Origin: Hydractinia symbiolongicarpus | Taxonomy: Eukaryota > Cnidaria > Hydrozoa > Anthoathecata > Hydractiniidae | Direction of reading: 5' to 3' | DNA length: 64,000 bases | NCBI RefSeq assembly: GCF_029227915.1 | Contig: NC_079881.1 | Coordinates: forward strand, 2,046,001 to 2,110,000 | In this document: one piece after another, positions 34,484 through 49,018 of the stretch | Layout: the number at the start of each line of letters is the position of its first letter | Numbering within the stretch: position 1 is the first letter of the stretch | Position numbers and translations under genes: made by a program | The notes under the pieces: generated by a model | Told to the model about the DNA's origin: nothing | Database searches by the model: none | The model's input: only the letters and a program-made list of their open reading frames with translations

Positions 34484-37400
34484 GTTTCACTGTTAAAAAC
34501 GATGCAACCTAGTACTATCAGAAAAATATCACTAAATACATGTTCGTACGAATATGTGACGCAACCGTTGTAACTTAAACGGATTGATATGGCCAAGAAG
34601 TCGATGAAATGTAGTTTCTGAGAATGTCTCTATTTCTTCAGCGCGAACTAACGGCTAGGATTGGTCCCACAGTGAAAAATGACTTATTTATCTTAATTTT
34701 TAAATAAAGCGCTACCACAGCGCCCAGTGTAATCGCTGAGTTCCAGCAATCATGTCAAATTAAGAAGAATGTTATTTCTTGTAGTCAAACTGGCTCATTT
34801 ATCACATTTATAAGGTCAAAGCCCAAAATCAGTTCAATTAAGTCCCACAGTCAAACGTTTCACTGTTAAAAGCGATGCAACCTAGTAATATCCAAATACT
34901 ATCGCTAAATACATGTGGGGACGAATATGCGGCTCAAGCGTTGTAACTCAAACGGATTTATACCGCTAGAAATTCAATGAAATGTAGTCTTTGAAACTGT
35001 TCCTATTTATTCAGCGCATGCTAACGGCCAGGATTGGTCCTACAGTAAGAAAAGACTTATGTATCTAAATTTTTAAATAAAGCTCTACCACAGAGCTTAA
35101 TGTAATCGCTGAATTCCAGCCATCACGTCAAATTAAGAAGAAAGTTACTCCTTGGAGACCAATTGGCTCATCTGTCACATTTATAAGGACATAGTCCAGA
35201 TTCAGCTCAATTAATTCCCACAATCACTCGTTTCACTGTTAAAAGCAATACAACTTAGTAAAATTGGAAGAAAATCACCAAACACATGTTGGTACGAATA
35301 TGTGACACAACCGTTGTAACTCAAACGGATTGACACCGTTAGAAAGTCAACGAAAATTTGTTTTTGAAACTGTTTCTATTTCTTCTGCGCGAACTAATGG
35401 CTGGGATTGGTCCCACAATAAAAAATAACTTATTTAACCTAATTTTTAAATAAAACGCTACCACAGTGCCAGTGCAATCGCTGAGTTTCAGCAATCAAGT
35501 CAAATTAAGAAGAATGTTACTTCTTGTAGGCAAACTGGCTCATTTATCACATTTTTAAGGTCAAAGTCCAAAATCATTTCGATTAAGTCCCACAGTCAAA
35601 CGTTTCACTGTTAAAAACGATGCAACCTAGTACTATCAGAAAAATATCACTAAATACATGTTCGTACGAATATGTGACGCAACCGTTGTAACTTAAAAGG
35701 ATTAATATGGCCAAGAAGTCGATGAAATGTAGTTTCTGAGAATGTCTCTATTTCTTCAGCGCGCCATAACGGCTAGGATTGGTCCCACAGTAAAAAAAGA
35801 CTTATTTATCTAAATTTTTAAATAAAGCACTACCACAGAGCCTAGTGTACTCGCTGCATTCCAGCAATCATGTCGAATTAAGAAGAATGGTATTCCTTGG
35901 AGACCAATTGGCTCATTTAACACATTTACAAGGTCACAGTCCAGAATCAGTTCAATTAAGGTTCACAGTCAATCGTTTCACTGTTAAAAGCGATGCGACT
36001 TAGTCACATCGGAAAAATCACTAAATACATGTTGGTACGAATATGTGACGCAACCGTTGTAACTCAAACGGATTAACACCGTTAAAAAGCCAATGAAATG
36101 TAGTTTTTGAAACTGTCTTTATTTCTTCAGCGCAAACTAATGGCTGGGATTGGTCCCACAGTAAAAAATGACTTATTTAACTTAATTTTTAAATAAAACG
36201 CTACCACAGTGACAAGTGCAATCGCTGAGTTGCAGCAATCAAGTCAAATTAAGAAGAATGTTACTTCTTGTAGTCAAACTGGCTCATTCATCACATTTAC
36301 AAGGTCAAAGCCCAAAATCAGTTCAATTAAGTCCCACAGTCAAACGTTTTACTGTTAAAAGCGATGCAACCTAGTAATATCCAAATACTATCGCTAAATA
36401 CATGTGGGGACGAATATGCGGCTCAAGCGTTGTAACTCAAACGAATTTATACCGCTAGAAATTCAATGAAATGTAGTCTTTGAAACTGTTCCTATTTATT
36501 CAGCGCATGCTAACGGCCAGGATTGGTCCCACAGTAAGAAAAGACTTATGTATCTAAATTTTTAAATAAAGCTCTACCACAGAGCTTAATGTAATCGCTG
36601 AATTCCAGCCATCACGTCAAATTAAGAAGAAAGTTACTCCTTGGAAACCAATTGCCTCATCTGTCACATTTATAAGGACATAGTCCAGAGTCAGCTCAAT
36701 TAATTCCCACAATCACTCGTTTCACTGTTAAAAGCAATACAACTTAGTAAAATTGGAAGAAAATCACTAAACACATGTTGGTACGAATATGTGACACAAC
36801 CGTTGTAACTCAAACGGATTGACACCGTTAGAAAGTCAACGAAAATTTGTTTTTGAAACTGTTTCTATTTCTTCTGCGCGAACTAATGGCTGGGATTGGT
36901 CCCAACATAAAAAAAAACTTACTTAACTTAATTTTTAAATAAAACGCTACCACAGTGCCCAGTGCAATCGCTGAGTTCCAGCAATCAAGTCAAATTAAGA
37001 AGAATGTTACTTCTTGTAGGCAAACTGGCTCATTTATCACATTTTTAAGGTCAAAGTCCAAAATCATTTCGATTAAGTCCCACAGTCAAACGTTTCACTG
37101 TTAAAAACGATGCAACCTAGTACTATCAGAAAAATATCACTAAATACATGTTCGTACGAATATGTGACGCAACCGTTGTAACTTAAACGGATTGATATGG
37201 CCAAAAAGTCGATGAAATGTAGTTTCTGAGAATGTCTCTATTTCTTCAGCGCGAACTGACGGCTAGGATTGGTCCCACAGTGAAAAATGACTTATTTATC
37301 TTAATTTGTAAATAAAGCGCTACCACAGCGCCCAGTGTAATCGCTGAGTTCCAGCAATCATGTCAAATTAAGAAGAATGTTATGTCTTGTAGTCAAACTG

Positions 37401-40074
37401 GCTCATTTATCACATTTATAAGGTCAAAGACCAAAATCAGTTCAATTAAGTCCCACAGTCAAACGTTTCACTGTTAAAAGCGATGCAACCTAGTAATATC
37501 CAAATACTATCGCTAAATACATGTGGGGACGAATATGCGGCTCAAGCGCTGTAACTCAAACGAATTTATACCGCTAGAAATTCAATGAAATGTAGTCTTT
37601 GAAACTGTTCCTATTTATTCAGCGCATGCTAACGGCCAGGATTGGTCCCACAGTAAGAAAAGACTTATGTATCTAAATTTTTAAATAAAGCTCTACCACA
37701 GAGCTTAATGTAATCGCTGAATTCCAGCCATCACGTCAAATTAAGAAGAAAGTTACTCCTTGGAGACCAATTGGCTCATCTGTCACATTTATAAGGACAT
37801 AGTCCAGAGTCAGCTCAATTAATTCCCACAATCACTCGTTTCACTGTTAAAAGCAATACAACTTAGTAAAATTGGAAGAAAATCACTAAACACATGTTGG
37901 TACGAATATGTGACACAATCGTTGTAACTCAAACGGATTGACACCGTTAGAAAGTCAACGAAAATTTGTTTTTGAAACTGTTTCTATTTCTTCTGCGCGA
38001 ACTAATGGCTGGGATTGGTCCCACAATAAAAAATAACTTATTTAACTTAATTTTTAAATAAAACGCTACCACAGTGCCCAGTGCAATCGCTGAGTTCCAG
38101 CAATCAAGTCAAATTAAGAAGAATGTTACTTCTTGTAGGCAAACTGGCTCATTTATCACATTTTTAAGGTCAAAGTCCAAAATCATTTCGATTAAGTCCC
38201 ACAGTCAAACGTTTCACTGTTAAAAACGATGCAACCTAGTACTATCAGAAAAATATCACTAAATACATGTTCGTACGAATATGTGACGCAACCGTTGTAA
38301 CTTAAACGGATTGATATGGCCAAGAAGTCGATGAAATGTAGTTTCTGAGAATGTCTCTATTTCTTCAGCGCGAACTGACGGCTAGGATTGGTCCCACAGT
38401 GAAAAATGACTTATTTATCTTAATTTTTAAATAAAGCGCTACCACAGCGCCCAGTGTAATCGCTGAGTTCCAGCAATCATGTCAAATTAAGAAGAATGTT
38501 ATTTCTTGTAGTCAAACTGGCTCATTTATCACATTTATAAGGTCAAAGCCCAAAATCAGTTCAATTAAGTCCCACAGTCAAACGTTTCACTGTTAAAAGC
38601 GATGCAACCTAGTAATATCCAAATACTATCGCTAAATACATGTGGGGACGAATATGCGGCTCAAGCGTTGTAACTCAAACGAATTTATACCGCTAGAAAT
38701 TCAATGAAATGTAGTCTTTGAAACTGTTCCTATTTATTCAGCGCATGCTAACGGCCAGGATTGGTCCCACAGTAAGAAAAGACTTATGTATCTAAATTTT
38801 TAAATAAAGCTCTACCACAGAGCTTAATGTAATCGCTGAATTCCAGCCATCACGTCAAATTAAGAAGAAAGTTACTCCTTGGAGACCAATTGGCTCATCT
38901 GTCACATTTATAAGGACATAGTCCAGAGTCAGCTCAATTAATTCCCACAATCACTCGTTTCACTGTTAAAAGCAATACAACTTAGTAAAATTGGAAGAAA
39001 ATCACTAAATACATGTTGGTACGAATATGTGACGCAACCGTTGTAACACAAACGGATTGACACCGTTAGAAAGTCAATGAAATCTAGTTTTTGAGAATGT
39101 CTCTAATTCTTCAGCGCAAACTAACGGCTAGGATTGGACCCACAGTAAAAACAGACATATTTATCTTCATTTTTTAACAAAGAGTTACCACAGTGCCCAC
39201 TGTAAATGCTGAGTTCCAGCAATCAAGTCAAATTAAGAAGAATGTTACTTCTTGTAGTCAAACTGGCTCATTTATCACATTTATAAGGTCAAAGTCCAAA
39301 ATCAGTTCAATTAAGTCCCACAGTCAAATATTTCACTGTTAAAAGCGATGCAACCTAGTAATATCCGAATACTATCGCTAAATACATGTGGGGACGAAAA
39401 TGTGACGCAACAGTTGTAACTCAAACGGATTAACACCGTTAAAAAGCCAATGAAATGTAGTTTTTGAAACTGTCTTTATTTCTTCAGCGCGAACTAACGG
39501 CTGGGATTGGTCCCACAGTAAAAAATGACTTATTTAACTTAATTTTTAAATAAAACGCTACCACAGTGCCCAGTGCAATCGCTGAGTTCCAGCAATCAAG
39601 TCAAATTAAGAAGAATGTTACTTCTTGTAGTCAAACTGGCTCATTTATCACATTTACAAGGTCAAACTCCAGAATCAGTTCAATTAAGTCCCACAGTCAA
39701 ACGTTTCACTTTTAAAAGCGATGCAACCTAGTAATATCCGAATACTATCGCTAAATACATGTGGGGCGAATATGTGACGCAACTGTTGTAACTCAAACGG
39801 ATTAACACTGTTAGAAAGTCGATGAAATGTAGTTTTTGAAACTGTCTCTATTTTTTCTGCGCAAACTAACGGCTAGGATTGGACCCACAGTAAAAACAGA
39901 CATATTTATCTTCATTTTTTAACAAAGAGTTACCACAGTGCCCACTGTAAATGCTGAGTTCCAGCAATCAAGTCAAATTAAGAAGAATGTTACTTCTTGT
40001 AGTCAAACTGGCTCATTTATCACATTTATAAGGTCAAAGTCCAAGATCAGTTCAAATAAGTCCCACAGTCAAAC
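34484..40074. repeat. 15-monomer block (5591 bp), copy 2
   Basis: Monomers start at 34484 E, 34857 A, 35230 b, 35602 E', 35975 F, 36346 A, 36719 b, 37092 E, 37465 A, 37838 b, 38211 E, 38584 A, 38957 B, 39330 C and 39703 G. It is directly adjacent to copy 1. Differences from copy 1 are few, such as 'cccaacataaaaaaa' near 36901 against 'cccacattaaaaaa' near 31310. Confidence 0.9.
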
Positions 40075-43000
40075 GTTTCACTGTTAAAAACGATGCAACT
40101 TAGTAATATCCAAATACTATCGCTAAATACATGTGGGGACGAATATGCGGCTCAACAGTTGTAACTCAAACGAATTTATACCACTAGAAATTCAATGAAA
40201 TTTAGTCTTTGAAACTGTTCCTATTTATTCAGCGCATGCTAACGGCCAGGATTGGTCTCACAGTAAGAAAAGACTTATTTATCTAAATTTTTAAATAAAG
40301 CTCTACCACAGAGCTTAATGTAATCGCTGAATCCCAGCCATCACGTCAAATTAAGAAGAAAGTTATTCCTTGGAGACCAATTGGCTCATCTGTCACATTT
40401 ATAAGGACATAGTCCAGAGTCAGCTTAATTAATTCCCACAGGCACTCGTTTCACTGTTAAAAGCAATACAACTTAGTAAAATTGGAAGAAAATCACTAAA
40501 TACATGTTGGTACGAATATGTGACGCAACCGTTGTAACACAAACGGATTGACACCGTTAGAAAGTCAATGAAATCTAGTTTTTGAGAATGTCTCTAATTC
40601 TTCAGCGCAAACTAACGGCTAGGATTGGACCCACAGTAAAAGCAGACATATTTATCTTCATTTTTTAACAAAGAGTTACCACAGTGCCCACTGTAAATGC
40701 TGAGTTCCAGCAATCAAGTCAAATTAAGAAGAATGTTACTTCTTGTAGTCAAACTGGCTCATTTATCACATTTATAAGGTCAAAGTCCAAAATCAGTTCA
40801 ATTAAGTCCCACAGTCAAATATTTCACTGTTAAAAGCGATGCAACCTAGTAATATCCGAATACTATCGCTAAATACATGTGGGGACGAAAATGTGACGCA
40901 ACAGTTGTAACTCAAACGGATTAACACCGTTAAAAAGCCAATGAAATGTAGTTTTTGAAACTGTCTTTATTTCTTCAGCGCGAACTAACGGCTGGGATTG
41001 GTCCCACAGTAAAAAATGACTTATTTAACTTAATTTTTAAATAAAACGCTACCACAGTGCCCAGTGCAATCGCTGAGTTCTAGCAATCAAGTCAAATTAA
41101 GAAGAATGTTACTTCTTGTAGTCAAACTGGCTCATTTATCACATTTACAAGGTCAAACTCCAGAATCAGTTCAATTAAGTCCCACAGTCAAACGTTTCAC
41201 TTTTAAAAGCGATGCAACCTAGTAATATCCGAATACTATCGCTAAATACATGTGGGGCGAATATGTGACGCAACTGTTGTAACTCAAACGGATTAACACT
41301 GTTAGAAAGTCAATGAAATGTAGTTTTTGAAACTGTCTCTATTTCTTCAGCGCGAACTAACGGCTGGGATTGCTCTCACAGTGAAAAATGACTTATTTAA
41401 CTTAATTTTTAAATAAAACGCTACCACAGTGCACAGTGCAATCTCTGAGTTCCAGCAATCAAGTCAAATTAAGAAGAATGTTACTTCTTGTAGTCAAACT
41501 GCCTCATTTATCACATTTACAAGGTCAAACTCCAAAATCAGTTCAATTAAGTCCCACAGTCACACGTTTCACTTTTAAAAGCGATGCAACCTAGTAATAT
41601 CTGAATACTTACGCTAAATACATGTGGGGCGAATATGTGACACAACCGTTGTAACTCAAACGGATTGACACCGTTAGAAAGTCAACGAAAATTTGTTTTT
41701 GAAACTGTTTCTATTTCTTCTGCGCGAACTAATGGCTGGGATTGGTCCCACAATAAAAAATAACTTATTTAACTTAATTTTTAAATAAAACGCTACCACA
41801 GTGCCTAGTGCAATCGCTGAGTTCCAGCAATCAAGTCAAATTAAGAAGAATGTTACTTCTTGTAGGCAAACTGGCTCATTTATCACATTTTTAAGGTCAA
41901 AGTCCAAAATCATTTCGATTAAGTCCCACAGTCAAACGTTTCACTGTTAAACACGATGCAACCTAGTACTATCAGAAAAATATCACTAAATACATGTTCG
42001 TACGAATATGTGACGCAACCGTTGTAACTTAAACGGATTGATATGGCCAAGAAGTCGATGAAATGTAGTTTCTGAGAATGTCTCTATTTCTTCAGCGCGA
42101 ACTAACGGCTAGGATTGGTCCCACAGTGAAAAATGACTTATTTATCTTAATTTTTAAATAAAGCGCTACCACAGCGCCCAGTGTAATCGCTGAGTTCCAG
42201 CAATCATGTCAAATTAAGAAGAATGTTATTTCTTGTAGTCAAACTGGCTCATTTATCACATTTATAAGGTCAAAGCCCAAAATCAGTTCAATTAAGTCCC
42301 ACAGTCAAACGTTTCACTGTTAAAAGCGATGCAACCTAGTAATATCCAAATACTATCGCTAAATACATGTGGGGACGAATATGCGGCTCAAGCGTTGTAA
42401 CTCAAACGAATTTATACCGCTAGAAATTCAATGAAATGTAGTCTTTGAAACTGTTCCTATTTATTCAGCGCATGCTAACGGCCAGGATTGGTCCTACAGT
42501 AAGAAAAGACTTATGTATCTAAATTTTTAAATAAAGCTCTACCACAGAGCTTAATGTAATCGCTGAATTCCAGCCATCACGTCAAATTAAGAAGAAAGTT
42601 ACTCCTTGGAGACCAATTGGCTCATCTGTCACATTTATAAGGACATAGTCCAGATTCAGCTCAATTAATTCCCACAATCACTCGTTTCACTGTTAAAAGC
42701 AATACAACTTAGTAAAATTGGAAGAAAATCACTAAACACATGTTGGTACGAATATGTGACACAACCGTTGTAACTCAAACGGATTGACACCGTTAGAAAG
42801 TCAACGAAAATTTGTTTTTGAAACTGTTTCTATTTCTTCTGCGCGAACTAATGGCTGGGATTGGTCCCACAATAAAAAATAACTTATTTAACTTAATTTT
42901 TAAATAAAACGCTACCACAGTGCCAGTGCAATCGCTGAGTTCCAGCAATCAAGTCAAATTAAGAAGAATGTTACTTCTTGTAGGCAAACTGGCTCATTTA

Positions 43001-45290
43001 TCACATTTTTAAGGTCAAAGTCCAAAATCATTTCGATTAAGTCCCACAGTCAAACGTTTCACTGTTAAAAACGATGCAACCTAGTACTATCAGAAAAATA
43101 TCACTAAATACATGTTCGTACGAATATGTGACGCAACCGTTGTAACTTAAACGGATTGATATGGCCAAGAAGTCGATGAAATGTAGTTTCTGAGAATGTC
43201 TCTATTTCTTCAGCGCGAACTAACGGCTAGGATTGGTCCCACAGTGAAAAATGACTTATTTATCTTAATTTTTAAATAAAGCGCTACCACAGCGCCCAGT
43301 GTAATCGCTGAGTTCCAGCAATCATGTCAAATTAAGAAGAATGTTATTTCTTGTAGTCAAACTGGCTCATTTATCACATTTATAAGGTCAAAGCCCAAAA
43401 TCAGTTCAATTAAGTCCCACAGTCAAACGTTTCACTGTTAAAAGCGATGCAACCTAGTAATATCCAAATACTATCGCTAAATACATGTGGGGACGAATAT
43501 GCGGCTCAATCGTTGTAACTCAAACGAATTTATACCGCTAGAAATTCAATGAAATGTAGTCTTTGAAACTGTTCCTATTTATTCAGCGCATGCTAACGGC
43601 CAGGATTGGTCCTACAGTAAGAAAAGACTTATGTATCTAAATTTTTAAATAAAGCTCTACCACAGAGCTTAATGTAATCGCTGAATTCCAGCCATCACGT
43701 CAAATTAAGAAGAAAGTTACTCCTTGGAGACCAATTGGCTCATCTGTCACATTTATAAGGACATAGTCCAGATTCAGCTCAATTAATTCCCACAATCACT
43801 CGTTTCACTGTTAAAAGCAATACAACTTAGTAAAATTGGAAGAAAATCACTAAACACATGTTGGTACGAATATGTGACACAACCGTTGTAACTCAAACGG
43901 ATTGACACCGTTAGAAAGTCAACGAAAATTTGTTTTTGAAACTGTTTCTATTTCTTCTGCGCGAACTAATGGCTGGGATTGGTCCCACAATAAAAAATAA
44001 CTTATTTAACTTAATTTTTAAATAAAACTCTACCACAGTGCCAGTGCAATCGCTGAGTTCCAGCAATCAAGTCAAATTAAGAAGAATGTTACTTCTTGTA
44101 GGCAAACTGGCTCATTTATCACATTTTTAAGGTCAAAGTCCAAAATCATTTCGATTAAGTCCCACAGTCAAACGTTTCACTGTTAAAAACGATGCAACCT
44201 AGTACTATCAGAAAAATATCACTAAATACATGTTCGTACGAATATGTGACGCAACCGTTGTAACTTAAAAGGATTAATATGGCCAAGAAGTCGATGAAAT
44301 GTAGTTTCTGAGAATGTCTCTATTTCTTCAGCGCGCTATAACGGCTAGGATTGGTCCCACAGTAAAAAAAGACTTATTTATCTAAATTTTTAAATAAAGC
44401 ACTACCACAGAGCCTAGTGTACTCGCTGCATTCCAGCAATCATGTCGAATTAAGAAGAATGGTATTCCTTGGAGACCAATTGGCTCATTTAACACATTTA
44501 CAAGGTCACAGTCCAGAATCAGTTCAATTAAGGTCCACAGTCAATCGTTTCACTGTTAAAAGCGATGCGACTTAGTCACATCGGAAAAATCACTAAATAC
44601 ATGTTGGTACGAATATGTGACGCAACCGTTGTAACTCAAACGGATTAACACCGTTAAAAAGCCAATGAAATGTAGTTTTTGAAACTGTCTTTATTTCTTC
44701 AGCGCGAACTAATGGCTGGGATTGGTCCCACAGTAAAAAATGACTTATTTAACTTAATTTTTAAATAAAACGCTACCACAGTGACAAGTGCAATCGCTGA
44801 GTTCCAGCAATCAAGTCAAATTAAGAAGAATGTTACTTCTTGTAGTCAAACTGGCTCATTCATCACATTTACAAGGTCAAAGCCCAAAATCAGTTCAATT
44901 AAGTCCCACAGTCAAACGTTTCACTGTTAAAAGCGATGCAACCTAGTAATATCCAAATACTATCGCTAAATACATGTGGGGACGAATATGCGGCTCAAGC
45001 GTTGTAACTCAAACGAATTTATACCGCTAGAAATTCAATGAAATGTAGTCTTTGAAACTGTTCCTATTTATTCAGCGCATGCTAACGGCCAGGATTGGTC
45101 CCACAGTAAGAAAAGACTTATGTATCTAAATTTTTAAATAAAGCTCTACCACAGAGCTTAATGTAATCGCTGAATTCCAGCCATCACGTCAAATTAAGAA
45201 GAAAGTTACTCCTTGGAAACCAATTGGCTCATCTGTCACATTTATAAGGACATAGTCCAGAGTCAGCTCAATTAATTCCCACAATCACTC
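40075..45290. repeat. Array 2 block repeating the array start (14 monomers)
   Basis: Monomers start at 40075 A ('ctcaacagttg' variant), 40448 B, 40821 C, 41194 G, 41566 D, 41938 E, 42311 A, 42684 b, 43056 E, 43429 A, 43802 b, 44174 E', 44547 F and 44918 A. This order matches 26284-31127 with one extra monomer, the G at 41194. The offset is 13791 bp before it and about 14163 after. Shared rare states include 'ccactagaaattc', 'ggattggtctcac' and 'gtcacacgtttcac'. Confidence 0.85.
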
Positions 45291-48200
45291 GTTTCACTGT
45301 TAAAAGCAATACAACTTAGTAAAATTGGAAGAAAATCACTAAACACATGTTGGTACGAATATGTGACACAACCGTTGTAACTCAAACGGATTGACACCGT
45401 TAGAAAGTCAACGAAAATTTGTTTTTGAAACTGTTTCTATTTCTTCTGCGCGAACTAATGGCTGGGATTGGTCCCACAATAAAAAATAACTTATTTAACT
45501 TAATTTTTAAATAAAACGCTACCACAGTGCCCAGTGCAATCGCTGAGTTCCAGCAATCAAGTCAAATTAAGAAGAATGTTACTTCTTGTAGCAAACTGGC
45601 TCATTTATCACATTTTTTAAGGTCAAAGTCCAAAATCATTTCGATTAAGTCCCACAGTCAAACGTTTCACTGTTAAAAACGATGCAACCTAGTACTATCA
45701 GAAAAATATCACTAAATACATGTTCGTACGAATATGTGACGCAACCGTTGTAACTTAAACGGATTGATATGGCCAAGAAGTCGATGAAATGTAGTTTCTG
45801 AGAATGTCTCTATTTCTTCAGCGCGAACTGACGGCTAGGATTGGTCCCACAGTAAAAAAAGACTTATTTATCTAAATTTTTAAATAAAGCACTACCACAG
45901 AGCCTAGTGTACTCGCTGCATTCCAGCAATCATGTCGAATTAAGAAAAATGGTATTCCTTGGAGACCAATTGGCTCATTTAACACATTTACAAGGTCACA
46001 GTCCAGAATCAGTTCAATTAAGGTCCACAGTCAATCGTTTCACTGTTAAAAGCGATGCGACTTAGTCACATCGGAAAAATCACTAAATACATGTTGGTAC
46101 GAATATGTGACGCAACCGTTGTAACTCAAACGGATTAACACCGTTAAAAAGCCAATGACATGTAGTTTTTGAAACTGTCTTTATTTCTTCAGCGCGAACT
46201 AATGGCTGGGATTGGTCCCACAGTAAAAAATGACTTATTTAACTTAATTTTTAAATAAAACGCTACCACAGTGACAAGTGCAATCGCTGAGTTCCAGCAA
46301 TCAAGTCAAATTAAGAAGAATGTTACTTCTTGTAGTCAAACTGGCTCATTCATCACATTTACAAGGTCAAAGCCCAAAATCAGTTCAATTAAGTCCCACA
46401 GTCAAACGTTTCACTGTTAAAAGCGATGCAACCTAGTAATATCCAAATACTATCGCTAAATACATGTGGGGACGAATATGCGGCTCAAGCGTTGTAACTC
46501 AAACGAATTTATACCGCTAGAAATTCAATGAAATGTAGTCTTTGAAACTGTTCCTATTTATTCAGCGCATGCTAACGGCCAGGATTGGTCCCACAGTAAG
46601 AAAAGACTTATGTATCTAAATTTTTAAATAAAGCTCTACCACAGAGCTTAATGTAATCGCTGAATTCCAGCCATCACGTCAAATTAAGAAGAAAGTTACT
46701 CCTTGGAAACCAATTGGCTCATCTGTCACATTTATAAGGACATAGTCCAGAGTCAGCTCAATTAATTCCCACAATCACTCGTTTCACTGTTAAAAGCAAT
46801 ACAACTTAGTAAAATTGGAAGAAAATCACTAAACACATGTTGGTACGAATATGTGACACAACCGTTGTAACTCAAACGGATTGACACCGTTAGAAAGTCA
46901 ACGAAAATTTGTTTTTGAAACTGTTTCTATTTCTTCTGCGCGAACTAATGGCTGGGATTGGTCCCACAATAAAAAATAACTTATTTAACTTAATTTTTAA
47001 ATAAAACGCTACCACAGTGCCCAGTGCAATCGCTGAGTTCCAGCAATCAAGTCAAATTAAGAAGAATGTTACTTCTTGTAGCAAACTGGCTCATTTATCA
47101 CATTTTTTAAGGTCAAAGTCCAAAATCATTTCGATTAAGTCCCACAGTCAAACGTTTCACTGTTAAAAACGATGCAACCTAGTACTATCAGAAAAATATC
47201 ACTAAATACATGTTCGTACGAATATGTGACGCAACCGTTGTAACTTAAACGGATTGATATGGCCAAGAAGTCGATGAAATGTAGTTTCTGAGAATGTCTC
47301 TATTTCTTCAGCGCGAACTGACGGCTAGGATTGGTCCCACAGTGAAAAATGACTTATTTATCTTAATTTTTAAATAAAGCGCTACCACAGCGCCCAGTGT
47401 AATCGCTGAGTTCCAGCAATCATGTCAAATTAAGAAGAATGTTACTTCTTGTAGCAAACTGGCTCATTTATCACATTTTTTAAGGTCAAAGTCCAAAATC
47501 ATTTCGATTAAGTCCCACAATCACTCGTTTCACTGTTAAAAGCAATACAACTTAGTAAAATTGGAAGAAAATCACTAAATACATGTTGGTACGAATATGT
47601 GACGCAACCGTTGTAACTCAAACGGATTAACACCGTTAAAAAGCCAATGAAATGTAGTTTTTGAAACTGTCTTTATTTCTTCAGCGCGAACTAATGGCTG
47701 GGATTGGTCCCACAGTAAAAAATGACTTATTTAACTTAATTTTTAAATAAAACGCTACCACAGTGACAAGTGCAATCGCTGAGTTCCAGCAATCAAGTCA
47801 AATTAAGAAGAATGTTACTTCTTGTAGTCAAACTGGCTCATTCATCACATTTACAAGGTCAAAGCCCAAAATCAGTTCAATTAAGTCCCACAGTCAAACG
47901 TTTCACTGTTAAAAGCGATGCAACCTAGTAATATCCAAATACTATCGCTAAATACATGTGGGGACGAATATGCGGCTCAAGCGTTGTAACTCAAACGAAT
48001 TTATACCGCTAGAAATTCAATGAAATGTAGTCTTTGAAACTGTTCCTATTTATTCAGCGCATGCTAACGGCCAGGATTGGTCCCACAGTAAGAAAAGACT
48101 TATGTATCTAAATTTTTAAATAAAGCTCTACCACAGAGCTTAATGTAATCGCTGAATTCCAGCCATCACGTCAAATTAAGAAGAAAGTTACTCCTTGGAA

Positions 48201-49018
48201 ACCAATTGGCTCATCTGTCACATTTATAAGGACATAGTCCAGAGTCAGCTCAATTAATTCCCACAATCACTCGTTTCACTGTTAAAAGCAATACAACTTA
48301 GTAAAATTGGAAGAAAATCACTAAACACATGTTGGTACGAATATGTGACACAACCGTTGTAACTCAAACGGATTGACACCGTTAGAAAGTCAACGAAAAT
48401 TTGTTTTTGAAACTGTTTCTATTTCTTCTGCGCGAACTAATGGCTGGGATTGGTCCCACAATAAAAAATAACTTATTTAACTTAATTTTTAAATAAAACG
48501 CTACCACAGTGCCCAGTGCAATCGCTGAGTTCCAGCAATCAAGTCAAATTAAGAAGAATGTTACTTCTTGTAGCAAACTGGCTCATTTATCACATTTTTT
48601 AAGGTCAAAGTCCAAAATCATTTCGATTAAGTCCCACAGTCAAACGTTTCACTGTTAAAAACGATGCAACCTAGTACTATCAGAAAAATATCACTAAATA
48701 CATGTTCGTACGAATATGTGACGCAACCGTTGTAACTTAAACGGATTGATATGGCCAAGAAGTCGATGAAATGTAGTTTCTGAGAATGTCTCTATTTCTT
48801 CAGCGCGAACTGACGGCTAGGATTGGTCCCACAGTGAAAAATGACTTATTTATCTTAATTTTTAAATAAAGCGCTACCACAGCGCCCAGTGTAATCGCTG
48901 AGTTCCAGCAATCATGTCAAATTAAGAAGAATGTTATTTCTTGTAGTCAAACTGGCTCATTTATCACATTTATAAGGTCAAAGCCCAAAATCAGTTCAAT
49001 TAAGTCCCACAGTCAAAC
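44547..49018. repeat. Three successive tetramer units (~1490 bp) in array 2
   Basis: The unit F-A-b-E is repeated: 44547-46036, 46037-47526, and a modified third unit at 47527-49018 whose first monomer is a B/F chimera. The marker 'gtgacaagtg' lies at 44781, 46271 and 47763. The b monomers of these units share 'tgtagcaaactgg' (one base shorter than 'tgtaggcaaactgg') and the longer 'cacattttttaagg'. Confidence 0.8.
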
